Of a stretch of 64,000 nt of DNA, positions 9,584 through 18,829 are shown in pieces (position 1 is the stretch's first letter; each line of letters opens with the position of its first letter). Source of the DNA: an uncultured Acidobacteriota bacterium (lineage in GTDB: Bacteria > Acidobacteriota > UBA6911 > RPQK01 > JAJDTT01); assembly GCA_951812665.1 (NCBI GenBank), contig CATOST010000032.1, positions 1 through 64,000 of the forward strand. The letters run 5' to 3'. A program made the translations under genes and the position numbers. The notes below the pieces were generated by a model. That model did no database searches, was not told where the DNA came from, and worked only from the letters and a program-made list of their open reading frames with translations.

Positions 9584-11284
9584 CTATTGAGCGGGTCCTG
9601 TCGCGCCACCGCCAGTACGGGGTGAGTACGTCCTGCCGCCCATCTTTCGTCCCTTGATGAGGAGGGGTTCGAGCTTCCCGCCTTCCTTCAGACGGTAGTG
9701 GAGATCGGCCGCGACCCCCTCGAAATGCTGAACCGTTCCGCTTCGCCAACGGACGGTCAGTTGTTTTGCCTCCGTCAACTTTCCCAGGCCGAAATGAAGC
9801 CGAAAGTCGTTGGTGGCCTGGTAGCTGGATCCCCCCTGGACCTCCTGCAACTGGCTCCAGTCCCCGGCCTGAAGGATGACCCGGGTGCCGATGGCGCTCC
9901 GGTTGGTGGGTCCTCCCTCCAGAGCCAGGTTCAGCCAGTGTCCGGCGTTTGCGGCACCCTCGTTGCGAAAGAGAGAGGGGCGCGCGTCCAGGTTGTTGAC
10001 GGCCACGTCAAGATCGCCGTCATTGTCGAAGTCTGCGAACGCCGCTCCCCGGCTGGACCAGGTCCGCGACAGATCTTCGCCCCATTCCCCGGCCGTTTCC
10101 CGGAATTTCCCGTTCCCTTGATTCCGAAACAGCAGCTTGCGCTGGGCGAAACGGGTGCCCGTTTCGTAGCCGTCCACCTGCGGATAGATGTGCCCGTTGG
10201 AAACGAACAGGTCCAGCCAGCCGTCGTTGTCCAGATCGGCGAAGTGGGCGCCCCAGCCCAGGAACTGCCAACTGGGAAAGGCCACCTCCGCGGCGTAGGT
10301 GACGTCCCGAAACAGTCTTCCCCGCCGGTTGCGGTAGAGGGTGTGGTAATCGTCCGAGAAGTTGGTGACGTACAGATCCGGAAAGCCGTCCCGGTCGTAA
10401 TCGCCGAAGGTCACTCCCATCCCTGCCTGCTCCCGGCCGTCCTGGTTGTAGGCGACCCCTCCCATCGCTGCCACGTCCAGGAAACGTCCGTCGCCCCGAT
10501 TCCGGAACAGGAAGTTGGCCATGGAGTCGTTGGCCACGTAAAGGTCCGGGTCCCCGTCGTTGTCGTAGTCGGCCCAGACGGCGCCGAGACCGTAGGCGGG
10601 CGGCACCGCCATGCCGGCCTCGGAAGTCACTTGGATGAAGATCCCGTCCCCGCGGTTGCGATAGAGGGCGTCGGGGGCGGCCGTCATCTCCTTGGGGCCG
10701 CAGTGGACCGTGATTCCGCGGTAACCGCACTCGGGCGGACGCGGGGAATGGGGATCGAAATCCACGTAGTTGGCCACGTAGAGGTCGATCCAGCCGTCCC
10801 CGTCGTAGTCGCTGAAGGAGGCCGTCGAGCTCCAGCGAGGGTTCCCGACCCCGCTGGCGGCGGTGATGTCGGTGAAGGTTCCGTTGCCGTTGTTGCGGTA
10901 GAGGACGTTGGGACCGAAGTTGCACAGGTAGAGGTCGGGCCAGCCGTCGTTGTCGACGTCACCCACGGCGGCTCCCATGCCCCAGTGGGGACTGGTGAGG
11001 CCGGATCCGGCGGTGACGTCGGTGAAAGTACCGTCGCCGTTGTTGCGGTAGAGGGCGTTGGAGACGGTCCTCGCGCCGGACAGCAGCTCGTCCCACTTGC
11101 CCCCGTTCACCAGATAGAGGTCGGGCCAGCCGTCCCGGTCGTAGTCGATCCAGGCGACCCCCCCGCCGATGGTCTCCAGGATGTACTGCTTCTCGGGACT
11201 CCCGCTGTGGTGCCGGAAATCGAGACCGGCCTCAGGGGCGACATCCAGGAATCGGATGCTCAGCAGGAGAAGAATGCGGAGCAT
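9584..11284 (-). CDS. ASPIC/UnbV domain protein with VCBS repeats (CRTAC1-like)
   Basis: A 566-residue protein that starts with a short hydrophobic segment and an FLDVAPEAGLDF opening typical of CRTAC1-like proteins. FG-GAP calcium-binding motifs (for example WIDYDRDGWPDLYL, DVDNDGWPDLYL, DYDGDGWIDLYV, DFDNDGDLDVAV) repeat about every 50-60 residues up to ~430. Residues ~450-545 are the ASPIC/UnbV domain: HWLNLALEGG, then NRSAIGTRV and the HFGLGK motif. Such proteins are secreted or surface-exposed and of unknown role, and are abundant in Acidobacteriota and Planctomycetota. Its ATG lies three bases after the stop of a small ribbon-helix-helix gene, so the two are probably co-transcribed. Confidence 0.9.
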   Translation of the reverse strand: MLRILLLLSIRFLDVAPEAGLDFRHHSGSPEKQYILETIGGGVAWIDYDRDGWPDLYLVNGGKWDELLSGARTVSNALYRNNGDGTFTDVTAGSGLTSPHWGMGAAVGDVDNDGWPDLYLCNFGPNVLYRNNGNGTFTDITAASGVGNPRWSSTASFSDYDGDGWIDLYVANYVDFDPHSPRPPECGYRGITVHCGPKEMTAAPDALYRNRGDGIFIQVTSEAGMAVPPAYGLGAVWADYDNDGDPDLYVANDSMANFLFRNRGDGRFLDVAAMGGVAYNQDGREQAGMGVTFGDYDRDGFPDLYVTNFSDDYHTLYRNRRGRLFRDVTYAAEVAFPSWQFLGWGAHFADLDNDGWLDLFVSNGHIYPQVDGYETGTRFAQRKLLFRNQGNGKFRETAGEWGEDLSRTWSSRGAAFADFDNDGDLDVAVNNLDARPSLFRNEGAANAGHWLNLALEGGPTNRSAIGTRVILQAGDWSQLQEVQGGSSYQATNDFRLHFGLGKLTEAKQLTVRWRSGTVQHFEGVAADLHYRLKEGGKLEPLLIKGRKMGGRTYSPRTGGGATGPAQ

Positions 11285-11287
11285 GAG

Positions 11288-11524
11288 TCATTTTCGCCGC
11301 AACAAGGATTCGGCGAGCGCGCGGCCCGTTCTCCGGGCGCGTCCACCCTTGCTCTGAATGGTTCCAGTGACATCGATCACCCTTGCATCGAGTCGATCTC
11401 CCAGGATGAGACGGCAACGTTTCTGCGCGTCCCGGCGGATGATGCTGGAAACCGAATCACCGCTGATTCGTGCCGCCTCTTCCAGCTCGGCTTCCATCCG
11501 TTCACTCAATCGCACGCTCTTCAT
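11288..11524 (-). CDS. Small ribbon-helix-helix (CopG-like) protein, antitoxin-like
   Basis: A 78-residue basic protein. The N-terminus MKSVRLSERMEAELEEAARIS followed by GDSVSSIIRRDAQKR matches the beta-strand / helix / helix pattern of Arc/MetJ-type ribbon-helix-helix DNA-binding proteins, many of which are antitoxins. The last ~40 residues (rich in R, K, G) are not recognised. The gene that follows is not a toxin but an ASPIC/UnbV protein three bases downstream, so the usual partner is absent. It may be an orphan regulator of that gene or a relic of a toxin-antitoxin pair. Confidence 0.72.
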   Translation of the reverse strand: MKSVRLSERMEAELEEAARISGDSVSSIIRRDAQKRCRLILGDRLDARVIDVTGTIQSKGGRARRTGRALAESLLRRK

Positions 11525-11863
11525 CCTGTTCCTTTCGTATCATAATCACCAATGCAATGTCTGACGTCTCAGGACTTTCCCCATTTTTCTGGGGGTTCGG
11601 GAGAACAGGGGAAGCAGGGTTGAAAGCTTTCGCCACTTACGGATCGGTCCGGGGAGGGCGACCACAAGGGTCGCCCCTACGGGTGCTTCTCCCATTCTTG
11701 GTCAATTCGACCGATTCCAATTGTCGAATCTTCTGACTCTCGTGCTTTCAACCACTTGCTGAGTTGTCCAAGTTCCATGCCACCTTCATAATGGATTTCC
11801 AACACTCACCCAATGGCCAAGTCAATTCGCACAGAATGGCCAGATGCTGATGGAGAAGGAACA
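11525..11863. other. Intergenic region between divergent genes
   Basis: About 340 bases between the RHH gene (minus) and the Gfo/Idh/MocA gene (plus). No gene is supported; short open frames here have no recognisable family signal. It contains a REP-like hairpin (11656-11676) and, at the right end, a purine-rich ribosome-binding site (11852-11860) that fixes the start of the oxidoreductase gene at 11864. Base composition is lower in GC than the flanking genes. Confidence 0.5.
11656..11676. repeat. REP-like palindrome
   Basis: An 8-base perfect stem, GGGCGACC paired with GGTCGCCC around the loop ACAAG, followed by CCTACG. From general knowledge, this GGGCGACC...GGTCGCCCCTAC core is a very common extragenic palindrome in environmental genomes from several phyla. 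Only one copy was noticed in the window. It may be a REP element mobilised by a RAYT transposase elsewhere in the genome. Confidence 0.6.
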
Positions 11864-13339
11864 ATGACGAACCAGTGGAAGCGACGGCGTTTTCTCAGCA
11901 CTGCGGGCCAGGCTGCGGCGGGGTTGGTGATTCTCCGCAACAGCCGTTCGGTCTGGGGCTACCCGGCCAACGAAAGACTCAACATCGCCGTGGTCGGAGT
12001 CGGCGGCATGGGGGCCTGGAACCTCGCCCACATGGCCGGGGAGAACGTGGAGTACGGGTCGGGTATGAGAGTCAAGCCGTCTTCTCAGCCGGAGATGACC
12101 GGAGAGAACATCGTGGCTCTCTGCGACACTGACGAGCGGTCGGCTTCGGCTTCGGCTCCCAAGCGCCGGAATCCTCCGGGGGCCGCCTTGGCCCGCTATA
12201 AACAAGCGAAGAAGTTCCACGATTACCGGCAGATGCTCGACGAACTGGACCGCGAGATCGACGCGGTGGTGGTGACCACTCCGGACCACACCCACGCTCC
12301 CGCCAGTGTTGCGGCGATGCGGCGCGGCAAGCACGTTTACTGCGAGAAGCCGGGAGCCATCTCGGTCTACGAGGCCCGCATGCTGGCCAAGGTAGCCGCC
12401 GAGCAGAAGGTGGCGACCCAATTAGGAACCCAGATCCACGCCTCGGACAACTTCCGCCGCATCGTCGAGCTGATCCGCGGCGGAGCCATCGGCGAGGTGG
12501 AGGAATGCCATATCTGGGTCCGCTCGGGACGCAGCACGATCGATCGCCCGACGGAGACGCCACCCGTCCCCAAAGGGCTTCATTGGGATCTGTTTCTGGG
12601 GTCGGCGCCTTACCGCCCCTACCATCCCACCTATTCCCGCGGTTGCGGCGGCAACTGGCAGCGCTGGTGGGATTTCGGGACCGGCAGTCTCGGCAACGCC
12701 GCTACCCACTACTTCAACTTGCCCTTCTGGGCCCTGAATCTCCGCTATCCGATCTCGGTGGAGGCCGAGGGGCCGCCACCGCACCCGGAGACGGTTCCCG
12801 AGCGGCTTCAGGTCCGCTACCGGTTCCCGGCCCGCGGAGGGATGCCGCCGGTCACCCTGGCCTGGACGCAAGGCAGTCAACCGCCGCCGGTTTTTGCGGA
12901 GAACGCCTTCTCCGACTGGGCCTGGGGCGTCTTCGTGGGCAGCGAGGGAATGCTGTGGGTGAACTACCCCCAGCGGATGCTCTCGCCTGAAAAAAAATTC
13001 GCGAACTTCGAGCCGCCCAAGCCGAGCATTCCCCCGTCCATCGGTGCGGAAATCGGCCGTCATGCCAAGTGGATGGCCGCCTACAAGCATCACCCGGAAT
13101 GGCGTCGAACGGCTGAAGTCGGCCATCGCACCGAGTGGATCGCCGCCTGCAAGTCAGGGAGCCCGACGAGCAGCCACTTCGGCTATTCCGGCCCCCTCTC
13201 GGAGACGGTCAACTTGGGCGCCGTTGCCTACCGCTCCGGAGCCAAGCTCGACTGGGACGCCGAAAACCTGCGGGTCACCAACTCAGCGGAGGCCAACGCG
13301 CTGCTACGGCGGGAATTCCGGTCCGGTTGGAAGCTGTGA
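11864..13339 (+). CDS. Tat-exported Gfo/Idh/MocA family oxidoreductase
   Basis: A 491-residue protein. The start at 11864 is chosen over an in-frame ATG 51 bases upstream because GGAGAAGGA sits directly in front of it and the N-terminus then becomes a Tat signal (KRRRFLSTAGQAAAGLV). The NAD(P)-binding Rossmann motif IAVVGVGGMGAWNLA follows at about residue 36. The catalytic-lysine motif EKPGAISVYEA is intact, preceded by VVTTPDHTHAPA. Such secreted members in Acidobacteriota and Planctomycetota are thought to act on sugars or cyclitols, with the cofactor bound before export. It opens the carbohydrate-related stretch and stands convergent to the GH-like gene. Confidence 0.9.
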   Translation: MTNQWKRRRFLSTAGQAAAGLVILRNSRSVWGYPANERLNIAVVGVGGMGAWNLAHMAGENVEYGSGMRVKPSSQPEMTGENIVALCDTDERSASASAPKRRNPPGAALARYKQAKKFHDYRQMLDELDREIDAVVVTTPDHTHAPASVAAMRRGKHVYCEKPGAISVYEARMLAKVAAEQKVATQLGTQIHASDNFRRIVELIRGGAIGEVEECHIWVRSGRSTIDRPTETPPVPKGLHWDLFLGSAPYRPYHPTYSRGCGGNWQRWWDFGTGSLGNAATHYFNLPFWALNLRYPISVEAEGPPPHPETVPERLQVRYRFPARGGMPPVTLAWTQGSQPPPVFAENAFSDWAWGVFVGSEGMLWVNYPQRMLSPEKKFANFEPPKPSIPPSIGAEIGRHAKWMAAYKHHPEWRRTAEVGHRTEWIAACKSGSPTSSHFGYSGPLSETVNLGAVAYRSGAKLDWDAENLRVTNSAEANALLRREFRSGWKL

Positions 13340-13358
13340 TCTCGATTGAGATTCCGGT

Positions 13359-14882
13359 TCAACGGAAACGCAACGAAAAGAGGTCGGCGTCGGTCATGAC
13401 GAACCTCAGGCGCACGGGCATCCCGGCCACGCGCCGGAGCTGATCCCGGTCCCGGTTGCCGGCCCGGCGCCAGCGGGCCACACCCTCGATCTCGTCTCCC
13501 CAGATCGGGATCGCGTCTTGGAGTGCAAAGCCGGCCAGCGGTTTTCCGCCCGCATCCTGGATTTCCACCTGAATGCTTCCCGCCGCCGCCGTGGCGTAGT
13601 TCAACACCAGGTTCTCCCCTTCGAAGACCAAGGGCCGGGTCGTGAACTCGCCGCCGGGATGACCGGCGCTGACCGAGACGAATCCGTCGAGCCTCAGGCT
13701 CATTCGCCGGAGGTGGACACTGGGATAGGTGTAGTGCCGGGTCACGTACAACGAGATCTCGTCATCCGCGCTCCGGATGATTCCACGGCCCACGAAATTG
13801 GTCCGGTGGATCCAGTTCCGCCGTTCCCGTCCGGGCCTGATGAAGGCCTCCAGGAACCGGTGCCAATGCAAGCCGTCACGGCTGCTCATGAAGACCCCTT
13901 CGGAGAGTCCCGGCCGCTCGGTTGCGCTCGCGTAGTCGTAATGCTGGGGACCCCTCCAGGGCACGAACCGCTTGGGAAAGGCCACGTAGATGTGGGGCGC
14001 GCGAAAGTAGGGGACCGTCGCGTTGGTGTAGAGGTGTTCCTGAGGCGCGTCTCCGTAGTCGACCCACTGTCCCGGGGTCCATTGAACGAAGTCCTTCGAG
14101 GTGGCGTATTTGAGTGTGCGCACCCCGTGGGCGAAGTCCCGGTACAGCGCCACGTAATTCCCCCGGACGCCGTCCCAGAAGGCCACGTTGTGGGAATCGA
14201 AATAGCCGTCGGTGACGACCGGCTCCGGCGCCGTCCAGGTCCAGTGCACGCCGTCGGAGGACTGGAGGGGGACCAAGCCTCTCTGCTTTGAGTGGGGCGG
14301 GGCGCCGGGGACGGTCCGGTAGAAGGCGACCCCCTTGTAACGGGCTGAATCGGGAGCTTCGGGATTCTCGTCGCGAAAGGGATTGAACTTGGTGGCGCCC
14401 CCCAGGTCCAGAATGTTGTTGTCCCGGGACCCCTGAAACTCCACCTGGCCCAGGTTGGGGCGGGTCCAGTGGATGCCGTCCCGGCTCTCGGCGTAGCAAC
14501 TCACTTTCGGGTGCTGGGGAACGATCTTTTCTCCCGGAAGCAGTTCCTCCCGGATGATGTAGTCGTTGTTCGCGCTGCCCCGGTAGTACATCCGGTAGAC
14601 GTCGCCGTCCCGGAAGATGGCGATATGGGCCGGCGTGTTGCCCTCCCAGGGCTGGTCGAACCGGAATACCTTCTCCCGGGGCTGAGGTTGCCCCAGCTCC
14701 AGTTCGACATCGTCCATGACGTCGATGAGATGCCGGTCCACGAAGAGCTCCAGGCGGCTTCCAATCTCCAAAACCTCCTGGGAGCTCCCTTCCGGTTGGG
14801 ACGCCGGGGCGCCGGTCGTGTAAGGCGCAACGGCAGCCGCCAGAAATGCCCAGAGCAGCGATCGAGTCGAGAGATCCTTCAT
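13359..14882 (-). CDS. Secreted glycosidase-like beta-propeller protein (intact family member)
   Basis: A 507-residue protein starting at the ATG at 14882, which opens a signal peptide (STRSLLWAFLAAAVAPYTTGAPA). It has the family opening LELFVDRHLIDVMD, then FDQPWEGN, several short S-x-DG-x-x-W blade motifs, SHNVAFWDGVRGNYVALYRD, an HLYTNATVPYFRAPHIYVAFPKRF blade, and a C-terminal beta-sandwich with LRLDGFVSVSAG and a GDEIEG segment. This resembles GH32/GH43-type propellers by eye, but I cannot identify catalytic acids with confidence, so activity is unproven. It is the only complete single-domain copy of a family with three other members in the window (C-terminal half of the 2.1-5.0 kb gene, and copies at 15.0 and 17.6 kb). 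Confidence 0.82.
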   Translation of the reverse strand: MKDLSTRSLLWAFLAAAVAPYTTGAPASQPEGSSQEVLEIGSRLELFVDRHLIDVMDDVELELGQPQPREKVFRFDQPWEGNTPAHIAIFRDGDVYRMYYRGSANNDYIIREELLPGEKIVPQHPKVSCYAESRDGIHWTRPNLGQVEFQGSRDNNILDLGGATKFNPFRDENPEAPDSARYKGVAFYRTVPGAPPHSKQRGLVPLQSSDGVHWTWTAPEPVVTDGYFDSHNVAFWDGVRGNYVALYRDFAHGVRTLKYATSKDFVQWTPGQWVDYGDAPQEHLYTNATVPYFRAPHIYVAFPKRFVPWRGPQHYDYASATERPGLSEGVFMSSRDGLHWHRFLEAFIRPGRERRNWIHRTNFVGRGIIRSADDEISLYVTRHYTYPSVHLRRMSLRLDGFVSVSAGHPGGEFTTRPLVFEGENLVLNYATAAAGSIQVEIQDAGGKPLAGFALQDAIPIWGDEIEGVARWRRAGNRDRDQLRRVAGMPVRLRFVMTDADLFSLRFR

Positions 14883-14959
14883 GGTTTGGAATTCTACATG
14901 CAGCGCCGCCTTTCTTCCCGTATTCTGTGCCGCGATGAACGAGATGGTCCGATTCCCGG

Positions 14960-16030
14960 GTGGTCCCCTCAATCAACATCGTCTGGATGGACGACCCCTG
15001 GGCCGACTCGGAACAGCGGAATCCCATGGCGGTCTTCAAGGACACCAACCCGGAGGCCGCGCCTGACGCCCGGTACAAGTCGATCGCCCGGGGCGACGAC
15101 GGCGTCTACGCCCTGAAGTCGCCCGACGGCATCCGCTGGTCCCTCCTGGCCCAGGAACCGGTGATTCCCAAGGGGGACATGACCCTCGACTCCCAGAACC
15201 TGGCTTTCTGGGACAGTCTGAGGGGCCGGTACGTCGGTTATCTCCGGAGTGCACGCACTCATCCCACGGGGCAGCGGGTCCGTGACGTCAAGACTGCCGT
15301 CTCCCACGACTTCCTGACCTGGACCGAGCCGGTCTTCCTGGAGTATCCGGGAGCCCCGGTGGAGCATCTGTACACCAACCAGATCCGCCCCTACACCCGG
15401 GTGCCGCACATCTATCTCGGATTCCCCAAACGGTTCGTTCCCGAAAGAAACCAGGATCGGCAATTCCCGGGAGTTTCGGATGGGGTCTTCATGAGCAGCC
15501 GCGACGGCATTCGGTTTCACCGATGGGGCGAAGCCGTCCTCCGCCCCGGGCTTCAGCCGGAACGATGGGTGACCCGCAACAACATGATCGGCTGGGGAAT
15601 CCTCTCGCTTCCATCGTCCGTAGCGGGTGAACCGGATCAGCTTTCCATCTACGTCACTGAGGGATACTACACGGGACCGGCCAGCCGCCTGCGGCGGTAT
15701 ACCTACCGTCTGGACGGCTTCGTCTCGGTGCGGGCGCCTCTGGCCGGCGGCGAAATGACCACTCGGCTCATTCGCTTCACCGGCTCGCGCCTGGTCTTGA
15801 ACTATTCGACCTCGGCCGCCGGGAGCATCCGGGTCGAGATCCAGGACGAGGCCGGCAACCCGATTCCGGGCTACTCGCTGCAAGATTGCCCGGAGCTGTT
15901 CGGCGACTCGGTGGAGCAGGCCGTGGCTTGGAAGGACGCGAAAGATCCAGGTTCTCTCTCCGCCACGACCGTGCGCCTGCGGTTTCTGCTGAAGGACGCC
16001 GACCTGTACGCCATCCAGTTTCTTCCCTGA
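14960..16030 (+). CDS. 5'-truncated paralog of the glycosidase-like propeller family
   Basis: A 356-residue frame opening with a GTG at 14960. From MDDPWADSEQRNPMAVFKD onward it follows the 507-residue paralog: DARYKSIARG, SQNLAFWDSLRGRYVGYLR, EHLYTNQIRPYTRVPHIYLGFPKRF, YRLDGFVSVRAPLAGGEMTTR and the terminal beta-sandwich. The N-terminal third of the family, including the signal peptide and the ELFVDRHLI/PWE region, is missing. The frame is closed by a TGA at 14936-14938, and only 77 bases separate its GTG from the ATG of the intact, divergently oriented paralog. Without export signal or first blades it is probably a non-functional remnant, though the rest of the frame is undamaged. Confidence 0.75.
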   Translation: MVPSINIVWMDDPWADSEQRNPMAVFKDTNPEAAPDARYKSIARGDDGVYALKSPDGIRWSLLAQEPVIPKGDMTLDSQNLAFWDSLRGRYVGYLRSARTHPTGQRVRDVKTAVSHDFLTWTEPVFLEYPGAPVEHLYTNQIRPYTRVPHIYLGFPKRFVPERNQDRQFPGVSDGVFMSSRDGIRFHRWGEAVLRPGLQPERWVTRNNMIGWGILSLPSSVAGEPDQLSIYVTEGYYTGPASRLRRYTYRLDGFVSVRAPLAGGEMTTRLIRFTGSRLVLNYSTSAAGSIRVEIQDEAGNPIPGYSLQDCPELFGDSVEQAVAWKDAKDPGSLSATTVRLRFLLKDADLYAIQFLP

Positions 16031-16077
16031 TCTCGACCGGGCCGCTCCCGTGCCGAATCGTTACGGGACATCGTCGG

Positions 16078-17564
16078 TCATTCCGGCTGGTCCGGTGAAG
16101 GCAGAGGCGGATGGGCGGCGCGCGGATGGGTGCAGTAGACGATCATCCGGGGATCGCGGGTATCCTCGAGACGGCTCCGGTCATAGACCGGCACCCACCC
16201 CAGACAGGTGATGACCTGATGCAGCGGCGCGCGAATGCCGTAGCCGAGGCGGCCGACGGGGCTCTTGAGGTAGGGCTCCAGATCCTCCGACCGGACATGG
16301 AAGCGCCCTTCGTAATAGTTGGACGGGATCTCAAACCTATTCCAACTGCCGCCGGCGCCGGCGGCGGGAACCTTCAGCACCAGCTTCGGGCCCGGCGGTA
16401 GCGGTGGCTCTTCCTGGTAGAACCAGGAGAGGGGCAGCACCCGCATCCGCCTGCCGGTGGCGTCCCCTTCACGGGGGTTCACCACCGACCGGGACCAGGT
16501 GACGAAGACCGTCTCGTCGACGATTCCCAGGGTCGGATAGCCGACATGGCCGAAGTCATCGGGCAGGACCCCCACGTAGTCCAGACCCCGCGCCATGCGG
16601 GGCTCGGGATCCGGCGCCACATGTCCCGTCGGCGGGAGAACGACCTGGTCGATGGTGCGAAAGTTCCCCCACGTCTTCCCGTCGTCCCTGCTGATGGCCG
16701 ACGACAGCCGCCCGCGGCGATAACCGGCCCGCATCTCCTCGCCGGAGACCTGGTTCCAGACGATGAGCCGGTCGCCTGTCTTGGGGATGCGCTGAATGGT
16801 GCATGGGGAATAGGAACCGGACAGCGGCGTCGGCTGCGGTTTGTCGAACAGGTCTCCCGGCTGGCGCCGCACCGGCCGCCCGCGGTCGTCGACGTAGTCC
16901 GCCGGGCGGCTGCGCGAGGTGTACACTCGGCCGATGCTGGTTCGAAAGTAGAGCACCACGTCGCCGTTGGCCGCTTCGACGATGGTCGGTTCATCCACGG
17001 GCCAGAGGCCGCCGGTGCGAAACGGTCCCCGATCAGCATCTTGCCGCGTGCTTCCCAGGTCCGCCCCTCATCGCCGGAAACATGGAAGAGGCCCTCGGGT
17101 CCGGGGCCGGCGAGACTCCCCGAACTGAGGCGGGTGGCAAAGGCGACGGGAACGGACAACCCTTGCGGTTCGGTCCAGGTCCGCCCGTTGTCCTCGGAGT
17201 AACACACACGACCCGACGAGAGCATCATCAAGCGGCCGTCGTCGACTTTGAAGAAGGAAGGGGCGTTCAGTGGCGCCGCCATCTCCACTCCCACCTCGAG
17301 CTGGCGCGTCCCGACCGAGGGCGGTGGGGGGACCCGTCCCTCGATGACGTCGACCGGCGCCTGCCGTTGAGCCGGCAGAAACGACGTCACGATCGCCAGG
17401 GTCCCGAGACCCAGCCGGATCGAGCCGAGGGTTCGCCCCCGCCCGGTTCCGGCTCCACCTCTCCAATTGGCTGCGTTTTGCTCCGGTCCGGACCGAAGAG
17501 GTTGCCCACAAGGGGCGTCCCGACCAAAATTTCTTCGCCCAATTGCACCAGGTGTTGAGAACAA
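16078..17564 (-). pseudogene. Asp-box sialidase-like protein, split by a frameshift
   Basis: Two frames join into one protein. The upstream frame (from ~17.56 kb down to ~17.03 kb) carries a hydrophobic signal-like segment (GLGTLAIVTSFLPAQRQ) and two Asp boxes, SEDNGRTW and SGDEGRTW. The sense then continues in another frame with GGLWPVDEPTIVEAANGDVVLYF, a third Asp box SRDDGKTW, and WSRSVVNPREG to the stop at 16078. The switch falls near 17020-17030, consistent with a single-base insertion or deletion close to a TTT. The start is unclear: the frame opens at a TTG at 17564, five bases after the stop of the preceding gene. Asp-box propellers include exo-sialidases and other glycosidases. A sequencing or assembly error would give the same picture. 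Confidence 0.72.
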
Positions 17565-17568
17565 GGAA

Positions 17569-18751
17569 CTAATCCTGGAATTGAAAGGCGTACAGCTTCA
17601 CGTCCCGGAGCTTCCAGTGGACGCGCACCGGCCGTCCCGAGAGGGCCGATAGATCCGATCCCTGCTGCCAAGTCACGAGACGCCTGACCGAATTTCCGCC
17701 CAGCACCTGCGACTCCTCCAAGGTGTAGCCCGGGATCGGTTCCCCTTCCGGATCCAGCAGCGCGACCCGGACCGATCCGCCGGCGCCGGCATCCATATTC
17801 AACTCGAGGCGGTTGCCCTCGAAGCGGATCGGCCGGCTGACGATCTCTCCTCCCAGGTAGTCCGCGTCGGCGGACACGAAGCCGTCCAGCCTCAGAACCA
17901 GCCGGCTGATCACGCCGTTGCCTCCCCGGTCCAGTGTGTCCCTGTCGCCATGGGTGTAGTCGAATCCCACGTAGTACATCCACAACTCGTCGCCTCGACG
18001 CAGCAGGCCCCGGCCCATGTACAGGTGACCGCTGTCATGGGAACCGTCCCGGCCTCTTCGCACGAAGGGACTCCGGGAGGGGCGCGAAAAGTGGACACCG
18101 TCGCGGCTCAGCGCCAATTGAATGTCCATAGGGCCGTCGTTGCGCCGCGCCGACTCGCCCACGAAGTGATAGTAGGCGCTGGGAAAGACGAAGTAGGCCC
18201 GATCGGCGTAGGGGTACCGGATGGCGGCGGAATTGTAGAAGTCGGCGTCCCGGCGGTCCCCCGCGTCCATGGCCAGGACGATCCGGGCGGGAGGCCACCG
18301 GTCCAGGCGATCGGTCGTCATGCGCCAGATCTTCCGGCCCTTTCGGACTCCGGTGGGGAGCTCCGGCCGAACCAGCACGCCCCGGGAATCGAACTGGCCG
18401 ACGTACTTGGTGTAGGCGACGTACTTGCCGATGACCGGGTCCCAGAAAGCCACGTCGTGGGTGTCGCTGATCTGGCGCGTGGCCGGCCTTCCGTACAACG
18501 GTACAGGGATAAGCTACCCGGACCGCCTCCCAGGGACGATCAGGATCGGGTACGAGGTTCCGCTCCCGGGTCTTGTACGGAGGGTTCACGGTCAGCCGGA
18601 CACCGTGCCAGGATGCGACGAACAGGTCGTCGATGAAGAGCTGTTTCTTCGACCCCACGTCAATGACGGTCCCGGCAGGAGAAGGGTTGGCGTAACCGGA
18701 CGGGGAACACAGGAACAGCAATGGAATCAGGCTGAAGATGGTCCGGCTCAT
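17569..18751 (-). pseudogene. Glycosidase-like propeller paralog with internal deletion and frame change
   Basis: The first part starts at an ATG at 18751 with a signal peptide (MSRTIFSLIPLLFLCSPSGYA) and the family opening KKQLFIDDLFVASWHG, then NLVPDPDRPWEAVR. Near 18490-18545 the sense jumps to another frame that continues with ISDTHDVAFWDPVIGKYVAYTKYVG and runs to the stop at 17569, including LRLDGFVSADADYLGGE and LGGNSVRRLVTWQ. Compared with the intact 507-residue paralog, about 120-125 residues between the PWE motif and the AFWD blade are absent, so this is a deletion whose junction is out of frame rather than a simple frameshift. The C-terminal part alone would read as a 309-residue protein without an export signal. 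Confidence 0.75.
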
Positions 18752-18829
18752 GACGTCACTTGTGCCAGATGCCTCGAGGCACTTGGCGGGAGTCACCGTC
18801 CAGTGTACCGTTCGGACTGGAACTTGCCC

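Noticed and set aside
9698..11545. 615-residue plus-strand frame opposite the ASPIC/UnbV gene
   Set aside because: Valine/glycine-rich antisense shadow without domains; the minus strand carries FG-GAP motifs and the ASPIC/UnbV domain.
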